64,000 bases of DNA. It comes from Nocardia kruczakiae NBRC 101016 (GTDB taxonomy: Bacteria; Actinomycetota; Actinomycetes; Mycobacteriales; Mycobacteriaceae). Below the pieces are notes generated by a model. It was not told the DNA's origin, did no database searches, and was given only the letters and a program-made list of their open reading frames with translations. How positions within the stretch are numbered: the first letter of the stretch is position 1; every line of letters begins with the position of its first letter. Shown here one piece after another: positions 55,725-64,000 of this stretch. The position numbers and the translations under genes were made by a program. Where the stretch lies: contig NZ_BDBL01000003.1 of NCBI RefSeq assembly GCF_001612965.1, positions 1 to 64,000 on the forward strand, given 5' to 3'.

Positions 55725-57788
55725 TTACCGAGCGGCCGTCGGCGCCGTCAGGTCGTAGACCTTGGTACCGCCGACATCGGTCGCCGCATACGTACTCTCG
55801 ACCCACTGGGCGATCCGGCTCGCCGCCGAGGTCTCCCCCGATCCGGGGCCGCGCCGCTCGGACCCGACGAAGTAGTGGATGCGCCCCTGTGCGACATCGG
55901 CGCGGAACTGATCGAGGGTCGGCGACGGATCGCCGCCACCGAATCCGCCGATCGGCATGACCGCGTAGCCCGACTCGAGCTGCAGGTCCGCGGCACCCAT
56001 CGAGCTGATCGCCGCGGCCGCCCACGTGTAGCCGGCGCCGGTGTTCTTCAGCAGATCGATCAACTGCTCATTCGTCCGCTCACCCATACCGGGACCGGCC
56101 GGATGGTCGGTGACCGCGCGCTGCCCTGCGCCGGGTGCGGCTGCGGCGCATCCGTTCTCCGACCCAGCAGGCGGGGCGCCGGGTACCTCCTGGCCCGGGA
56201 CACCCGGACGAGTTCCGTTCGCGCCCGGGCCGGCGGGTCCGCACGCGCCATCGGGGCCGCCCGGTCCGAAGCCGAAGCCGAACCCGCCGCCGGTCTTCGG
56301 TCCGGCCAGGACGATCCCGCCGTTGTGGGCGGTCGCGATGGTCTGGATCGAGTAGGCCACCGGTCCGGCGATCGCGACGGCCACCGCGAGGACGGCCGTC
56401 CCAGCGGCCGTCCGGCGCGGTTGCGGTATCACCAGCGCGACGGTCGCGACCGCGCCCGCGACACCGATGATCCACCGCAACCACGGCACGAAATCCGGGG
56501 TGCGATCGAGCAGTATCACCGCGGTGACCGTCGTCAGCGCGGCCGCCGCGGCCAGAACGAGGCGGACCCGGAGCCGATCGCGCTGCCGCCACAGCACGAC
56601 GGCACCGATCGCGGCCGCACCGGCAACGCCGGGCGCCAGGGCAACGGTGTAGTACTGGTGGAAGATTCCCTTCATGAAGCTGAACACCAGGGCGGTGACC
56701 AGCGCCCAGCCACCCCACAGCAGCAGTGCGGCCCGCCGGGTGTCGGTGCGGGACGCCTTGCCGCACAGCACGACAGCCGCGACGCACAGGATCAGCGCCG
56801 CCGGGATCAGCCAGGCGATCTGACCGCCGACGGTCTCGCTGAACAGTCGCGTGATCCCGGCCTCCGAACCGAACGACGGTCCGTGGCCGCGTCCGCCGGG
56901 TCCGGGCGGACCGCCGAATCCGCCGCCGGAATCGACGCCGAGCCGCTGCAGTCCGTTGTAACCGAGTGTCAGTTCGATGATCGAATTGTGTTTCGAACCA
57001 CCGAAATACGGCCGCGAATCGGTCGGCCACAGCTGCGCGACCAACACCCACCACCCGGCGCCGACCACCAGCGCGGCCCCGGCGGCGAGCAGTTGCAGCA
57101 GCCGCTTACCGAGCCGGGGCGGCCCGGCGAACAGATAGGTCAGCGCCAGTGCGGGCACGACAAGCAACACCTGCAGCTGCTTGGCCAGGAATCCGAGTCC
57201 GACGAAACCGCCACACAGCAGCAGCCAGCGCCATCTGCCGTCCTCGAGCGCGCGCGTCATCGCCCACACGGCGGCGATCATCAGCAGGACCAGCAACGCG
57301 TCCGGGTTGTTGTAGCGGAACATGAGCGTGGCCACCGGCGTCACCGCCAGCGCGAGCCCGCCCAGCAGCCCGGCTCCGGGGCCGAAGGTCCGGCGCAGCG
57401 TCGACCGGAGCAGCGCGACCGCGGCCACCGCGATCGGCACCTGCGGGATCAGCATGCTCCAGCTGTTCATCCCGAAGAGGCGAGCCGAGATCTCCATCGG
57501 CCACAGCGACGCCGGCGTCTTGTCGACGGTGATCGAATTGCCCCAGTCCGAGGAACCGAAGAAGAACGCCTTCCACGATTTCGCACCGGACTGCACCGCG
57601 GCGGCATAGAAGGAGTTGGCCCAGCCGTTCGCGCTCAGGTTCCACAGATAGGCGAGCGCGGTGCCGCCCAGCAGCGCGGCGAGCCCCAGGTACTCCCACG
57701 GCAGGCTCCGGGTGCGGCGCCCGCCGGGCGTCGTCGCGCCGTCCGCCGGCCGGCCCGGCGCGATAGCAGTTTCGGTCATGGCTGCCAT
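55725..57788 (-). CDS. GT39/ArnT-like membrane glycosyltransferase
   Basis: This is a membrane protein of about 687 residues. Some 12 hydrophobic segments form a GT-C fold with an early lumenal loop (WNLSANGWANSFYAAAVQSG, DKTPASLWP). A Gly/Pro-rich low-complexity stretch and a soluble C-terminal domain (SGYAVMPIGGFGGGDPSPT) follow. Such enzymes use polyprenyl-phosphate sugars on the outer side of the membrane, for lipids, wall polymers or proteins. ATG 57788 and 57779 are both possible starts. Confidence 0.85.
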   Translation of the reverse strand: MAAMTETAIAPGRPADGATTPGGRRTRSLPWEYLGLAALLGGTALAYLWNLSANGWANSFYAAAVQSGAKSWKAFFFGSSDWGNSITVDKTPASLWPMEISARLFGMNSWSMLIPQVPIAVAAVALLRSTLRRTFGPGAGLLGGLALAVTPVATLMFRYNNPDALLVLLMIAAVWAMTRALEDGRWRWLLLCGGFVGLGFLAKQLQVLLVVPALALTYLFAGPPRLGKRLLQLLAAGAALVVGAGWWVLVAQLWPTDSRPYFGGSKHNSIIELTLGYNGLQRLGVDSGGGFGGPPGPGGRGHGPSFGSEAGITRLFSETVGGQIAWLIPAALILCVAAVVLCGKASRTDTRRAALLLWGGWALVTALVFSFMKGIFHQYYTVALAPGVAGAAAIGAVVLWRQRDRLRVRLVLAAAAALTTVTAVILLDRTPDFVPWLRWIIGVAGAVATVALVIPQPRRTAAGTAVLAVAVAIAGPVAYSIQTIATAHNGGIVLAGPKTGGGFGFGFGPGGPDGACGPAGPGANGTRPGVPGQEVPGAPPAGSENGCAAAAPGAGQRAVTDHPAGPGMGERTNEQLIDLLKNTGAGYTWAAAAISSMGAADLQLESGYAVMPIGGFGGGDPSPTLDQFRADVAQGRIHYFVGSERRGPGSGETSAASRIAQWVESTYAATDVGGTKVYDLTAPTAAR

Positions 57789-58124
57789 GATGGTCGGCCG
57801 CGCCGCCGACCGGCTGGGACGGCGCTGGGAGAAGCCTGTGAACCCGCCCAGCGAACCAGCCGGCCCAGTGGTCCGCACAGTCCGGTGATCCACGTCGCCC
57901 GGTGAGGAGAGAACCGTCACTGTCCCTGAATGCACGGGAAACCGCCGGGACGGGATAGGCTGATCGAGGAGTATCGGTTACTCGTACTCCCTCCGTCGTG
58001 GATGTCTACTCTTCGCGTCGGCCACCCAGCGGTCAGCCTCCGTGCGTGCTACGAAGCCCGGCGCCGCTGCAACCCCAGCGCCGCTGCGGTTGACTCTGCT
58101 GCTCGAAAGGCACCACGACTACTC
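57789..58124 (+). other. Leader region of the DEAD-box helicase gene
   Basis: These 336 bases separate two divergent genes. A -10-like TAGGCT near 57956 would leave a leader of about 160 bases before the helicase. An in-frame ATG at 58002 could add 41 residues that look unlike the family, so it is not used. The leader contains GGAGTATC ... ACTCC pairing. Long leaders are common for RNA helicase genes that sense RNA structure. Confidence 0.4.
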
Positions 58125-59795
58125 ATGACGACTCGTTCACCGAGCCCTGCCACCACCTTCGCAACCCTCGGCGTCGACGCGCCGCTGGTGCGCGCGCTGA
58201 CCGCGCAGGGTTTCACCGCACCGCTGCCGATCCAGGCCGCGACCCTTCCGGACACGCTGGCCGGCCGCGATGTGCTCGCTCGCGGGCGCACCGGCAGCGG
58301 TAAGACCCTCGCATTCTCGATTCCCATGGTCGACCGGCTGCATCGCCTCGGCCACCGGCGCAGCCCGGGCCGGCCCGCTGGTCTGGTGCTGGCGCCCACC
58401 CGCGAATTGGCCACTCAGATCGCGGCGACCCTCCAACCGTTGGCCGATGCCTGCGACCTGCGAGTGGTGACGGTGTTCGGTGGGGTGCCGCAGGCGCGCC
58501 AGGTCCGCGAGCTGCGCTCGGGGGCGGATATCGTCGTCGCCTGCCCGGGCCGGCTGGAGGATCTGATCAAACAGCGCCTGGTCGCCCTGGACGAGGTGCG
58601 GATCACGGTCCTGGACGAGGCCGATCACATGGCCGATCTCGGCTTCCTGCCCGGCGTCACCCGAATCCTGGCCGCGACCCCGGCCGACGGGCAGCGGATG
58701 CTGTTCTCCGCCACCCTGGACAACGGCGTGAACAAGCTGGTGCAGCGCTTCCTGCGAAACCCGTTGTCGCATACGGTCGACGAGGCCCATTCACCGGTAC
58801 CCGCGATGACCCATCACGTCTTCGAGATCGGCGACAGCGAGGCCAAGCGCGTGCTGGTCCAGACCCTCGCCTCCGGAACCGGACGGCGAATCCTGTTCAT
58901 GCGCACCAAACATCATGCGCGACGGCTGGCCAAACAGCTCACCACGGCCGGAATTCCGGCCGCCGATCTGCACGGCAATCTGTCGCAGGTCGCGCGCGAC
59001 CGCAATCTGGCCGCCTTCGCCGACGGCACCACGCGCGTCCTGGTCGCGACCGATATCGCGGCCCGGGGCGTCCACGTCGACGATGTCGAACTCGTCGTGC
59101 ACGTCGACCCGCCCGCCGAACACAAGGCCTATCTGCACCGCTCGGGGCGCACCGCCCGCGCCGGCAGCACCGGCGACGTCGTGACGATCATGCTGCCGGA
59201 ACAGCGCAAGGACGTCGCGGTACTGCTGCGCAAGGCCGGACTCGATGTCCGCCCGCAACAGGTGAGCCCGGATTCGGCCCAGGTCACCGCATTGGTCGGT
59301 ACGGTCGCGGCACCGGTTGCGCCCGCCGCGAAACCCGAACGCGCCGAGCAGAATTCCCGCCGCCCCCGAGGCGACAGCGCGGCCCGCAATCCCCGGCGGC
59401 GCGGCACCGCAACGGCGGCTACCGGTCGCACCGCGACCGCCGACCGCACCGCGCCGCCACGCGGCCGGTTCGCGCCCGACCGCGACCGAGCGACCACGGA
59501 TACCGACGGTCGTGCCACGTCGCGGCGCCGGCGCACCGTGGACAACGACCGTGCCGCCGCGTCGGACAACCGCCGGAGCGGAGGAGGGCGACCCGGTCGC
59601 GAACTTCGTGACGCTCCTGCCCGCACAGGCGGCAAGCAGTCGGCGCGCGAACGCGGCGCCGCCGGAACGGGCCGGACCGAGCGCGGTTCGTCGGGCCGCT
59701 CGCCGGGTACCGCACGCTCGACCGGTGGAACGAAACGCGTTCACGCGCAATCGCATTCGGCCGGTTCCGCCCGGCCGGCGCGTCACAGCCGATAA
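58125..59795 (+). CDS. DEAD-box RNA helicase
   Basis: This 556-residue helicase has the Q motif (GFTAPLPIQAATLP), motif I ARGRTGSGKT, Ia PTRELA, II VLDEADHM, III SATL, V ATDIAARGVHVDD and VI HRSGRTARAG. The C-terminal 190 residues are Arg/Gly/Ala-rich and disordered, and would bind RNA without specificity. The role is probably RNA unwinding in ribosome assembly or decay, as for RhlE-type helicases. Confidence 0.93.
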   Translation: MTTRSPSPATTFATLGVDAPLVRALTAQGFTAPLPIQAATLPDTLAGRDVLARGRTGSGKTLAFSIPMVDRLHRLGHRRSPGRPAGLVLAPTRELATQIAATLQPLADACDLRVVTVFGGVPQARQVRELRSGADIVVACPGRLEDLIKQRLVALDEVRITVLDEADHMADLGFLPGVTRILAATPADGQRMLFSATLDNGVNKLVQRFLRNPLSHTVDEAHSPVPAMTHHVFEIGDSEAKRVLVQTLASGTGRRILFMRTKHHARRLAKQLTTAGIPAADLHGNLSQVARDRNLAAFADGTTRVLVATDIAARGVHVDDVELVVHVDPPAEHKAYLHRSGRTARAGSTGDVVTIMLPEQRKDVAVLLRKAGLDVRPQQVSPDSAQVTALVGTVAAPVAPAAKPERAEQNSRRPRGDSAARNPRRRGTATAATGRTATADRTAPPRGRFAPDRDRATTDTDGRATSRRRRTVDNDRAAASDNRRSGGGRPGRELRDAPARTGGKQSARERGAAGTGRTERGSSGRSPGTARSTGGTKRVHAQSHSAGSARPARHSR

Positions 59796-59975
59796 CCGGT
59801 ACATCGGCAGCCGGGGGGTACGCGGGCGTGCACCTGGAGTGGACGATCGGGCGGCAGTCGGCGTACGCGGCTCCGGATGGCATCCGGGGCCGCTCGCACT
59901 GCCGTCCTCGACCCCGGAGGGATTGCTCGGATACTCCCGTCGGATCAGTGCGCCGAGACGGGCCGATCCGACCGG

Positions 59976-60290
59976 CTAACCGGTCACCTTCAGGCCCACC
60001 ACCCCGGCGACGATCAGCAGCAGCAATACGATCTTCACCAGGGAGGCCTGCTCGGCCCCGGTCATCATCGCGTACAGCACGGTGAGCGCGGCCCCGATGC
60101 CCACCCACACCGCGTACGAGGTGCCCACGGGCAGTGTGCGCATCGCGTAGGCGAGACCCGACATCGAGGCGACGAGCGCGGCCGCGAAGACCAGCGACGG
60201 CACGATGCGGGTGAAGCCGTGTGATTTCCCCAGCGCGGTGGCCCAGACGGCTTCGAAGACTCCGGACAGCACCAGCACGATCCACGCCAT
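59976..60290 (-). CDS. sugE: SugE/Gdx-type small multidrug resistance exporter (guanidinium exporter)
   Basis: This 104-residue protein with four helices belongs to the SMR family. The essential Glu13 is in GVFEAVWATALG. The SugE/Gdx marks are GFTRIVPS and LPVGTSYAVWVGIGA. Proteins of this subtype export guanidinium ion rather than drugs. A guanidine-III riboswitch directly upstream supports this strongly. ATG 60290 lies eight bases after AAGGA. The stop codon is inside a six-base-pair palindrome (59970-59985) that may end transcription. Confidence 0.92.
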   Translation of the reverse strand: MAWIVLVLSGVFEAVWATALGKSHGFTRIVPSLVFAAALVASMSGLAYAMRTLPVGTSYAVWVGIGAALTVLYAMMTGAEQASLVKIVLLLLIVAGVVGLKVTG

Positions 60291-60298
60291 AGTCAGCA

Positions 60299-60352
60299 TT
60301 CCTTTCGGAAATACCGTCTTGTCGGGAACCGGGTACGGTTGCGATCGTCCGG
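60299..60352 (-). promoter_or_regulatory. Guanidine-III riboswitch of sugE
   Basis: Read on the minus strand, the aptamer runs CCGGACGA (60352-60345), a short variable stretch, ACCGTACCCGGT, a variable stretch, then ACAAGACGGT (to 60313). These are the conserved blocks of the ykkC-III / guanidine-III class as I remember it. CCGG pairs with the later CCGG, and ACCGT pairs with ACGGT. Directly after it TTCC-GAAA-GGAA (60310-60299) forms a hairpin covering the AAGGA ribosome site of sugE. Guanidine binding would free the site. Confidence 0.87.
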
Positions 60353-60421
60353 TCGGCCGCAGAACGCGACCCTTCACCCTCCAGCGCCCACGGACGAGCG
60401 AAAATTCCCGGTCGTCTGTGG

Positions 60422-60495
60422 TCGGGATGACAGGATTTGAACCTGCGACCCTCCGCTCCCAAAGCGGATGCGCTACCAAGCTGCGCTACATCCCG
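60422..60495 (-). tRNA. tRNA-Pro (anticodon UGG)
   Basis: The 74-base minus-strand gene folds as a cloverleaf. The acceptor CGGGATG pairs with CATCCCG, the anticodon loop CTTTGGGA carries TGG, and the T-loop GGTTCAAATCC is intact. The CCA end is not encoded. It lies upstream of sugE on the same strand. Confidence 0.95.
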
Positions 60496-60574
60496 TTTCC
60501 GTCCAGCGGTTGCGCTGGCGCCTCCCGATGGACGGGATCCGGCGGCCGGGAATTGCCGACAATCCCCACCTCGG

Positions 60575-60645
<71 letters not shown>

Positions 60646-61246
60646 AGGCATACGACACCAATGGGATCGCCACGATGTCGTCTGCGTGTAGGACTGTACC
60701 GAACTTCACTTCCGGAATGCCAATCGCACACCCGGTTTTCGCCCGGCGCGTCCGCCGAGCCGCTCACCGGCGCCCCGACCTCCACCCGGAACAGGCTCGT
60801 AGCGATTGGACAGCAAACCTCTACGCCCGAACCCCTCAACCTGCTGTGATACTCGTCACCGGCGACTCACCGCCGCCGCGTGGGCCAGATCCCGTGTCAA
60901 GGCCCCTGGCCTGCGATAAGAACGTTTCACGAAGTCCCGCACACTCGTGAGTGAACATCCCCCGCAACACGCCGCGAGCGACACGCTGGGGCAGGGTGTA
61001 ACGCCGCAGGCCCGGAGTCGATCACACTGCCGATCGCCATTCGTGACTTATCGGAACAGGTTGTAAAACAGCGCATTTCGGTGTCGAGTGGCTTGCTAGG
61101 ATCCTTTTTGCCGGACGGGGGTATCTGGAAAGGGGGCGGTGAGCGTGCGCCGAAGGTGTACTCGACCGCGAAGCAGTGAGCGCGTTCCGGAGGGCGTGAC
61201 CGGCCGGAGCGCCGGCGTCGACGACGTCTGCGCGAGGTGATCGGCG
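60646..61246 (+). other. Gene-free region between the tRNAs and the GGDEF gene
   Basis: These 601 bases hold no convincing gene. A -10-like TAGGAT at 61097-61102 could start the diguanylate cyclase mRNA, with a leader of about 140 bases. The left end must carry the tRNA promoter. No RNA family was recognised in the leader. Confidence 0.4.
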
Positions 61247-62251
61247 ATGCCTGCCGAACTCGACACGCAGACCGCCGCGAACGTCGCGGCGACGACACGG
61301 GACTGGGTTCGTGCCGTCTATCCCGGCAGCGGGCTGACAGTCGAGCCCGAACACCTGGAGCAGGTGTTCGCGGCCATCGTCGACGAATTGTTGAATCTTG
61401 CACAGTCCGAACCGTTTCCGGTTCCGGCCGCCCGCGCCATCGGGCGACGGCTGGCCGAGGCGCCCTTCGACCGCACCCGCATGCTCGCCCCCGCCACCAG
61501 GGCCCTGCTGGGCTTCGCGCCGGGTGAGCCCGGCTCGCTGGTGGCGACCCGGTGGCCGTTCGTGGCCAGCCATGCCATCGACAGCTATGCCGAGGCCCTG
61601 CAGCAGCGCGCCCTGGCCCAGCAGGAGCGCAATCTGACGGCAGCGGTCTCCGTGCGCGTACAGGAGATCGCGGCGCTGCAGAACCGGCTGCGGCACGAGG
61701 CGACCCACGACGCGCTCACCGACCTCGCCAACCGCTCCCTGTTGCAGGAACGGGTGCGTGTGATGGCCACCGACCACACCCGCGGCGTGGGCCTGCTGCT
61801 GATCGACCTGGACGACTTCAAGCAGATCAACGACGGCTACGGCCATTCCGTCGGCGACGAGGTGCTGGTGGAGATCTCGCGGCGGCTGCGCGCGGCCTGC
61901 CCGGACGAAACGGTCGTATGCCGCTACGGCGGAGACGAATTCGTCCTCGCCCTGCCCGCCCGCCGCAATACCCTCGCCGAGGTGGCGATGCGCGTGCTGA
62001 CCGCCCTGCACGACCCGGTGCCGACCGACGCCGGACCGGTGCCGGTGTCGGCGAGCGTCGGCACCGCCTTCTCCCCGCCCGGGCGGCCGTGCGACTTCTC
62101 CGATCTGCTGCGCAGCGCGGACCGGGCGATGTACTCGGCCAAGACGGCCGGCAAGCGGCAGTTCGCACTCTCCGAGCTCGGCGATTCCGACGGCGAGCCG
62201 GGCGGTTACGACGCCGCCCGACTCGACTACGACGCGGCCGTCGCGGGCTGA
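61247..62251 (+). CDS. Diguanylate cyclase (GGDEF)
   Basis: This 334-residue protein makes cyclic di-GMP. The GGDEF domain (about 160-315) is intact: HDALTDLANRSLL, LLLIDLDDFKQINDGYGH, the active site RYGGDEF, and VSASVGTA. The inhibitory RxxD site five residues before GGDEF is missing, so product feedback is unlikely. The N-terminal 150 residues are helical with a coiled coil just before GGDEF, and form an unrecognised sensor. There are no membrane segments. Confidence 0.92.
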   Translation: MPAELDTQTAANVAATTRDWVRAVYPGSGLTVEPEHLEQVFAAIVDELLNLAQSEPFPVPAARAIGRRLAEAPFDRTRMLAPATRALLGFAPGEPGSLVATRWPFVASHAIDSYAEALQQRALAQQERNLTAAVSVRVQEIAALQNRLRHEATHDALTDLANRSLLQERVRVMATDHTRGVGLLLIDLDDFKQINDGYGHSVGDEVLVEISRRLRAACPDETVVCRYGGDEFVLALPARRNTLAEVAMRVLTALHDPVPTDAGPVPVSASVGTAFSPPGRPCDFSDLLRSADRAMYSAKTAGKRQFALSELGDSDGEPGGYDAARLDYDAAVAG

Positions 62252-62293
62252 GAGCAAGCCTCGGGCAAACCGCCGACGCGTACTCTGGTCGAT

Positions 62294-63190
62294 GTGTGGC
62301 TGCTGCTGATTCTTCTGGTCGTCGTGCTGATCGCGTGTGTCGCGATGATGGTCGCGGGGCGCTCGAACCAACGCGCCCGGGACAACAACCAGCTCGCCGA
62401 CGCGAAGGCCGACGCACGCCGGTTGATCGAACGCCTCGGCGGCCAGGTCTACAACCTCACGGGGACCGACCAGGCCTCCAAACAGGCGCTGGCGGATGCG
62501 GGTGAACGGCTCAACGCCGCCGGCTCGCAAATCGATCAGGCCACAACGGTCACCCAGGCTCGCCTGGCCAAGGAAACCGCGATCGAGGGCTTGTACTACG
62601 TGCGCGCGGCCCGCACCGCGATGAATCTCGATCCCGGTCCGCCGGTCCCCGAACTGGACGGACAGCGGTCCGCCGGACGCGTCACCGAGGACCGCACCGT
62701 CGACTTCGACGGCCGCAGCATCGAAGCGTCGCCGACGCCTTCTCCGCACACTCCGAACTACTATCCGGGCGGCCGGGTCGCCGGGCGTCCGGTTCCGGCC
62801 GGTTGGTATTCCGAGCCGTGGTGGAAGACCGCGCTGGTCGCAGGCGCCTGGGGCGTGGGCTCGGTGCTGCTGTTCGATGCGCTGTTCGGTGGTATGCACG
62901 GCGTCGGCTACGGCGCGGCCGGCTTCGAAAACGGTTACGGCGCAGGCTATGACACCGGATTCGACGCGGGTCAGGATGCCGGACAGGACACCGGTCAGGG
63001 CTTCGACGGCGGTGACCAGGGCGGATACGACACCGCCGGATACGACGGCGGTGGCTACGACCAGGGTGGCGGCTACGACGGCGGCGGGTATGACCAGGGC
63101 GGCGGCTATGACGGCGGCGGCTTCGACGGTGGCGGCTTCTTCGACGGCGGTGGCGGTTTCGACGGGGGCGGATTCGACGGAGGTTTTTAG
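62294..63190 (+). CDS. Membrane-anchored protein with a helical domain and a Gly/Asp/Tyr-rich tail
   Basis: This 298-residue protein has an N-terminal membrane helix, a helical region like DUF1542 (DNNQLADAKADARRLIERLGG onward) and a second hydrophobic stretch (WWKTALVAGAWGVGSVLLFDALFGG). Its 100-residue tail is GYD/GGG/FDGGG repeats. The tail suggests a sticky or phase-separating surface. Its function is unknown. GTG 62294 is seven bases after TACTCT, so the mRNA may be leaderless. Confidence 0.8.
   Translation: MWLLLILLVVVLIACVAMMVAGRSNQRARDNNQLADAKADARRLIERLGGQVYNLTGTDQASKQALADAGERLNAAGSQIDQATTVTQARLAKETAIEGLYYVRAARTAMNLDPGPPVPELDGQRSAGRVTEDRTVDFDGRSIEASPTPSPHTPNYYPGGRVAGRPVPAGWYSEPWWKTALVAGAWGVGSVLLFDALFGGMHGVGYGAAGFENGYGAGYDTGFDAGQDAGQDTGQGFDGGDQGGYDTAGYDGGGYDQGGGYDGGGYDQGGGYDGGGFDGGGFFDGGGGFDGGGFDGGF
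63020..63186 (+). repeat. Imperfect tandem repeats encoding the Gly/Asp/Tyr tail
   Basis: Units around GGCGGCTACGACGGCGGC and GACCAGGGCGGC alternate, then shift to GGCTTCGACGGCGG units. They encode GGYDGGGYDQ- and FDGGG-type repeats. Point changes between copies show that the array is not very recent. Confidence 0.8.
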
Positions 63191-63243
63191 CTTTCCGGTA
63201 ACCGGAAGTTGCGCCTCCGTTTACGTTGTGTTATCGATCTTCA

Positions 63244-64000
63244 GTGTTGATCGACCACGAGGCGAGGGTAGTTCCCTCGTCGTCGTTATCCGGGGGTGGG
63301 AAAAAGCCCCGAGCAGGAGCCACTGCCGCAGTCGTCGGCGCTGTGGCCCTGCTCACCATCGCCCAGGTGTGGGCATCCGCGCACGGCGCCCTCGGGCCCT
63401 TTCGTAGTCTCCTCGCCGATTACGCCGCCGACCCGCAGTCGGCGTTCGTCTCCTGGGCGGGCCTCGGCCTCGCGTGCGTCGGCGTGCCCGCGCGCGTGCG
63501 CGTCATCAGCCTCGCGTCGGCTGCGGTACTGGACCTGCTGGTGCTCGGCGTGCAGGCGCTGTGTCACTGGCACCTCTCGATCGGAACCGGCCCCACGCTG
63601 GTCTTGACCGCGCTCGTGCTGACCGTCGCTCGGTGGCGGGGGCGGCGCCGGCGGATCGCCCTGCGCGCCATCGCATTCGGTGTGTTGCTGATCATGGCGT
63701 CGAAGCTCGCCGACACCTGGCTGCTGGTGAGCATCTCCGCCGGTCCGCGCGTACTGGATCAGTACGTGCAATACGCCGATCGCGCACTGGGAGATCCGGC
63801 GTGGGTCGTCGGCAGTCTCCTGGACGCGGCGGGCCCGATCCCGTCGAGCATCTTGCACGCGGTGTACATCCAATTGCCGGCGGCCGCCGTGGTGGTCGCG
63901 GTGTGGCAGCTGCGCAACGTGACGACGAGGCCGTGGCCACGGCACAACCTGTTGCGCACCTTCCTGGTACTGGGCATCGTCGGGCCGCTGGTCTACGTGC
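63244..64000 (+). CDS. PAP2 / inositol-phosphorylceramide-synthase-like membrane protein, cut by the window edge
   Basis: An open frame of more than 250 residues runs off the right end. It has about five hydrophobic segments (AAVVGAVALLTIAQVW, SWAGLGLACVGV, TLVLTALVLTVARW, IAFGVLLIM and FLVLGIVGPLVYV). LHAVYIQLPAAAVVV and the closing FLVLGIVGPLVYV resemble the start of the catalytic region in actinobacterial IPC-synthase / PAP2 proteins. The phosphatase motifs would lie beyond the edge. The start is uncertain: GTG 63244 is the first good option, and TTG codons nearby are possible. Confidence 0.6.
   Translation, partial: MLIDHEARVVPSSSLSGGGKKPRAGATAAVVGAVALLTIAQVWASAHGALGPFRSLLADYAADPQSAFVSWAGLGLACVGVPARVRVISLASAAVLDLLVLGVQALCHWHLSIGTGPTLVLTALVLTVARWRGRRRRIALRAIAFGVLLIMASKLADTWLLVSISAGPRVLDQYVQYADRALGDPAWVVGSLLDAAGPIPSSILHAVYIQLPAAAVVVAVWQLRNVTTRPWPRHNLLRTFLVLGIVGPLVYV

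Noticed and set aside
60300..60421. A guanidine-I (ykkC) riboswitch before sugE
   Set aside because: The characteristic ykkC blocks are absent; the blocks present are those of the guanidine-III class.

Overview
This is a high-GC actinobacterial chromosome segment, most like Nocardia or a close mycolic-acid-producing relative. Four things point there. Housekeeping blocks run in mycobacterial order (proB-obgE-rpmA-rplU-rne-ndk-DUF4233-folC-valS and clpX-clpP2-clpP1-tig). There is an EspG / helical-hairpin / PPE-like trio of the type VII (ESX) kind. There is a KstR-type steroid box before a ketosteroid isomerase. RNase E carries the long acidic actinobacterial extensions. No insertion sequence, prophage or CRISPR array was seen.

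Layout. 1-58: first codons of a minus-strand gene that leaves the window. 294-10507: a compact, translationally coupled minus-strand operon of seven genes, read from the right: a PEP-synthase/rifampin-phosphotransferase-like dikinase, a fatty acyl-AMP ligase fused to a nucleotidyltransferase, an acyl carrier protein, a thioester-reductase-like SDR, an NDK-like protein, an AfsA-type hotdog protein and a UbiA prenyltransferase. It has every part needed to activate, carry, reduce, condense and phosphorylate an acyl chain, and I cannot match it to a described pathway. 10778-13368: ESX-associated genes. 13617-26499: core genes for proline synthesis, ribosome assembly, RNA decay, nucleotides, folate and tRNA charging. 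26841-32574: glycerolipid genes (lipid kinase, AgpS-like flavoprotein, TetR regulator, glpD, patatin). 32677-46311: accessory metabolism and regulation, with two molybdopterin oxidoreductases, fdhD, an MFS exporter, four small regulators, a ketosteroid isomerase and a mycothiol-isomerase-like protein. 46388-51770: protein quality control (clpX, clpP2, clpP1, tig, FKBP lipoprotein). 51980-59795: phosphoketolase, a degenerate condensation-domain protein, Nudix hydrolase, GT39 glycosyltransferase and a DEAD-box helicase. 59976-60645: a sugE-type guanidinium exporter under a guanidine-III riboswitch, then tRNA-Pro and tRNA-Gly. 61247-64000: a diguanylate cyclase, a Gly/Asp-rich membrane protein and the start of a PAP2-like membrane protein that leaves the window.

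Regulation visible in the sequence: stop/start overlaps throughout the first operon, perfect inverted repeats in the promoters of the TetR and MarR genes, several transcripts that look leaderless (-10 box 6-7 nt before the start codon), hairpin terminators at most operon ends, a KstR consensus and the guanidine-III aptamer. All names rest on reading protein motifs by eye; no database search was run.
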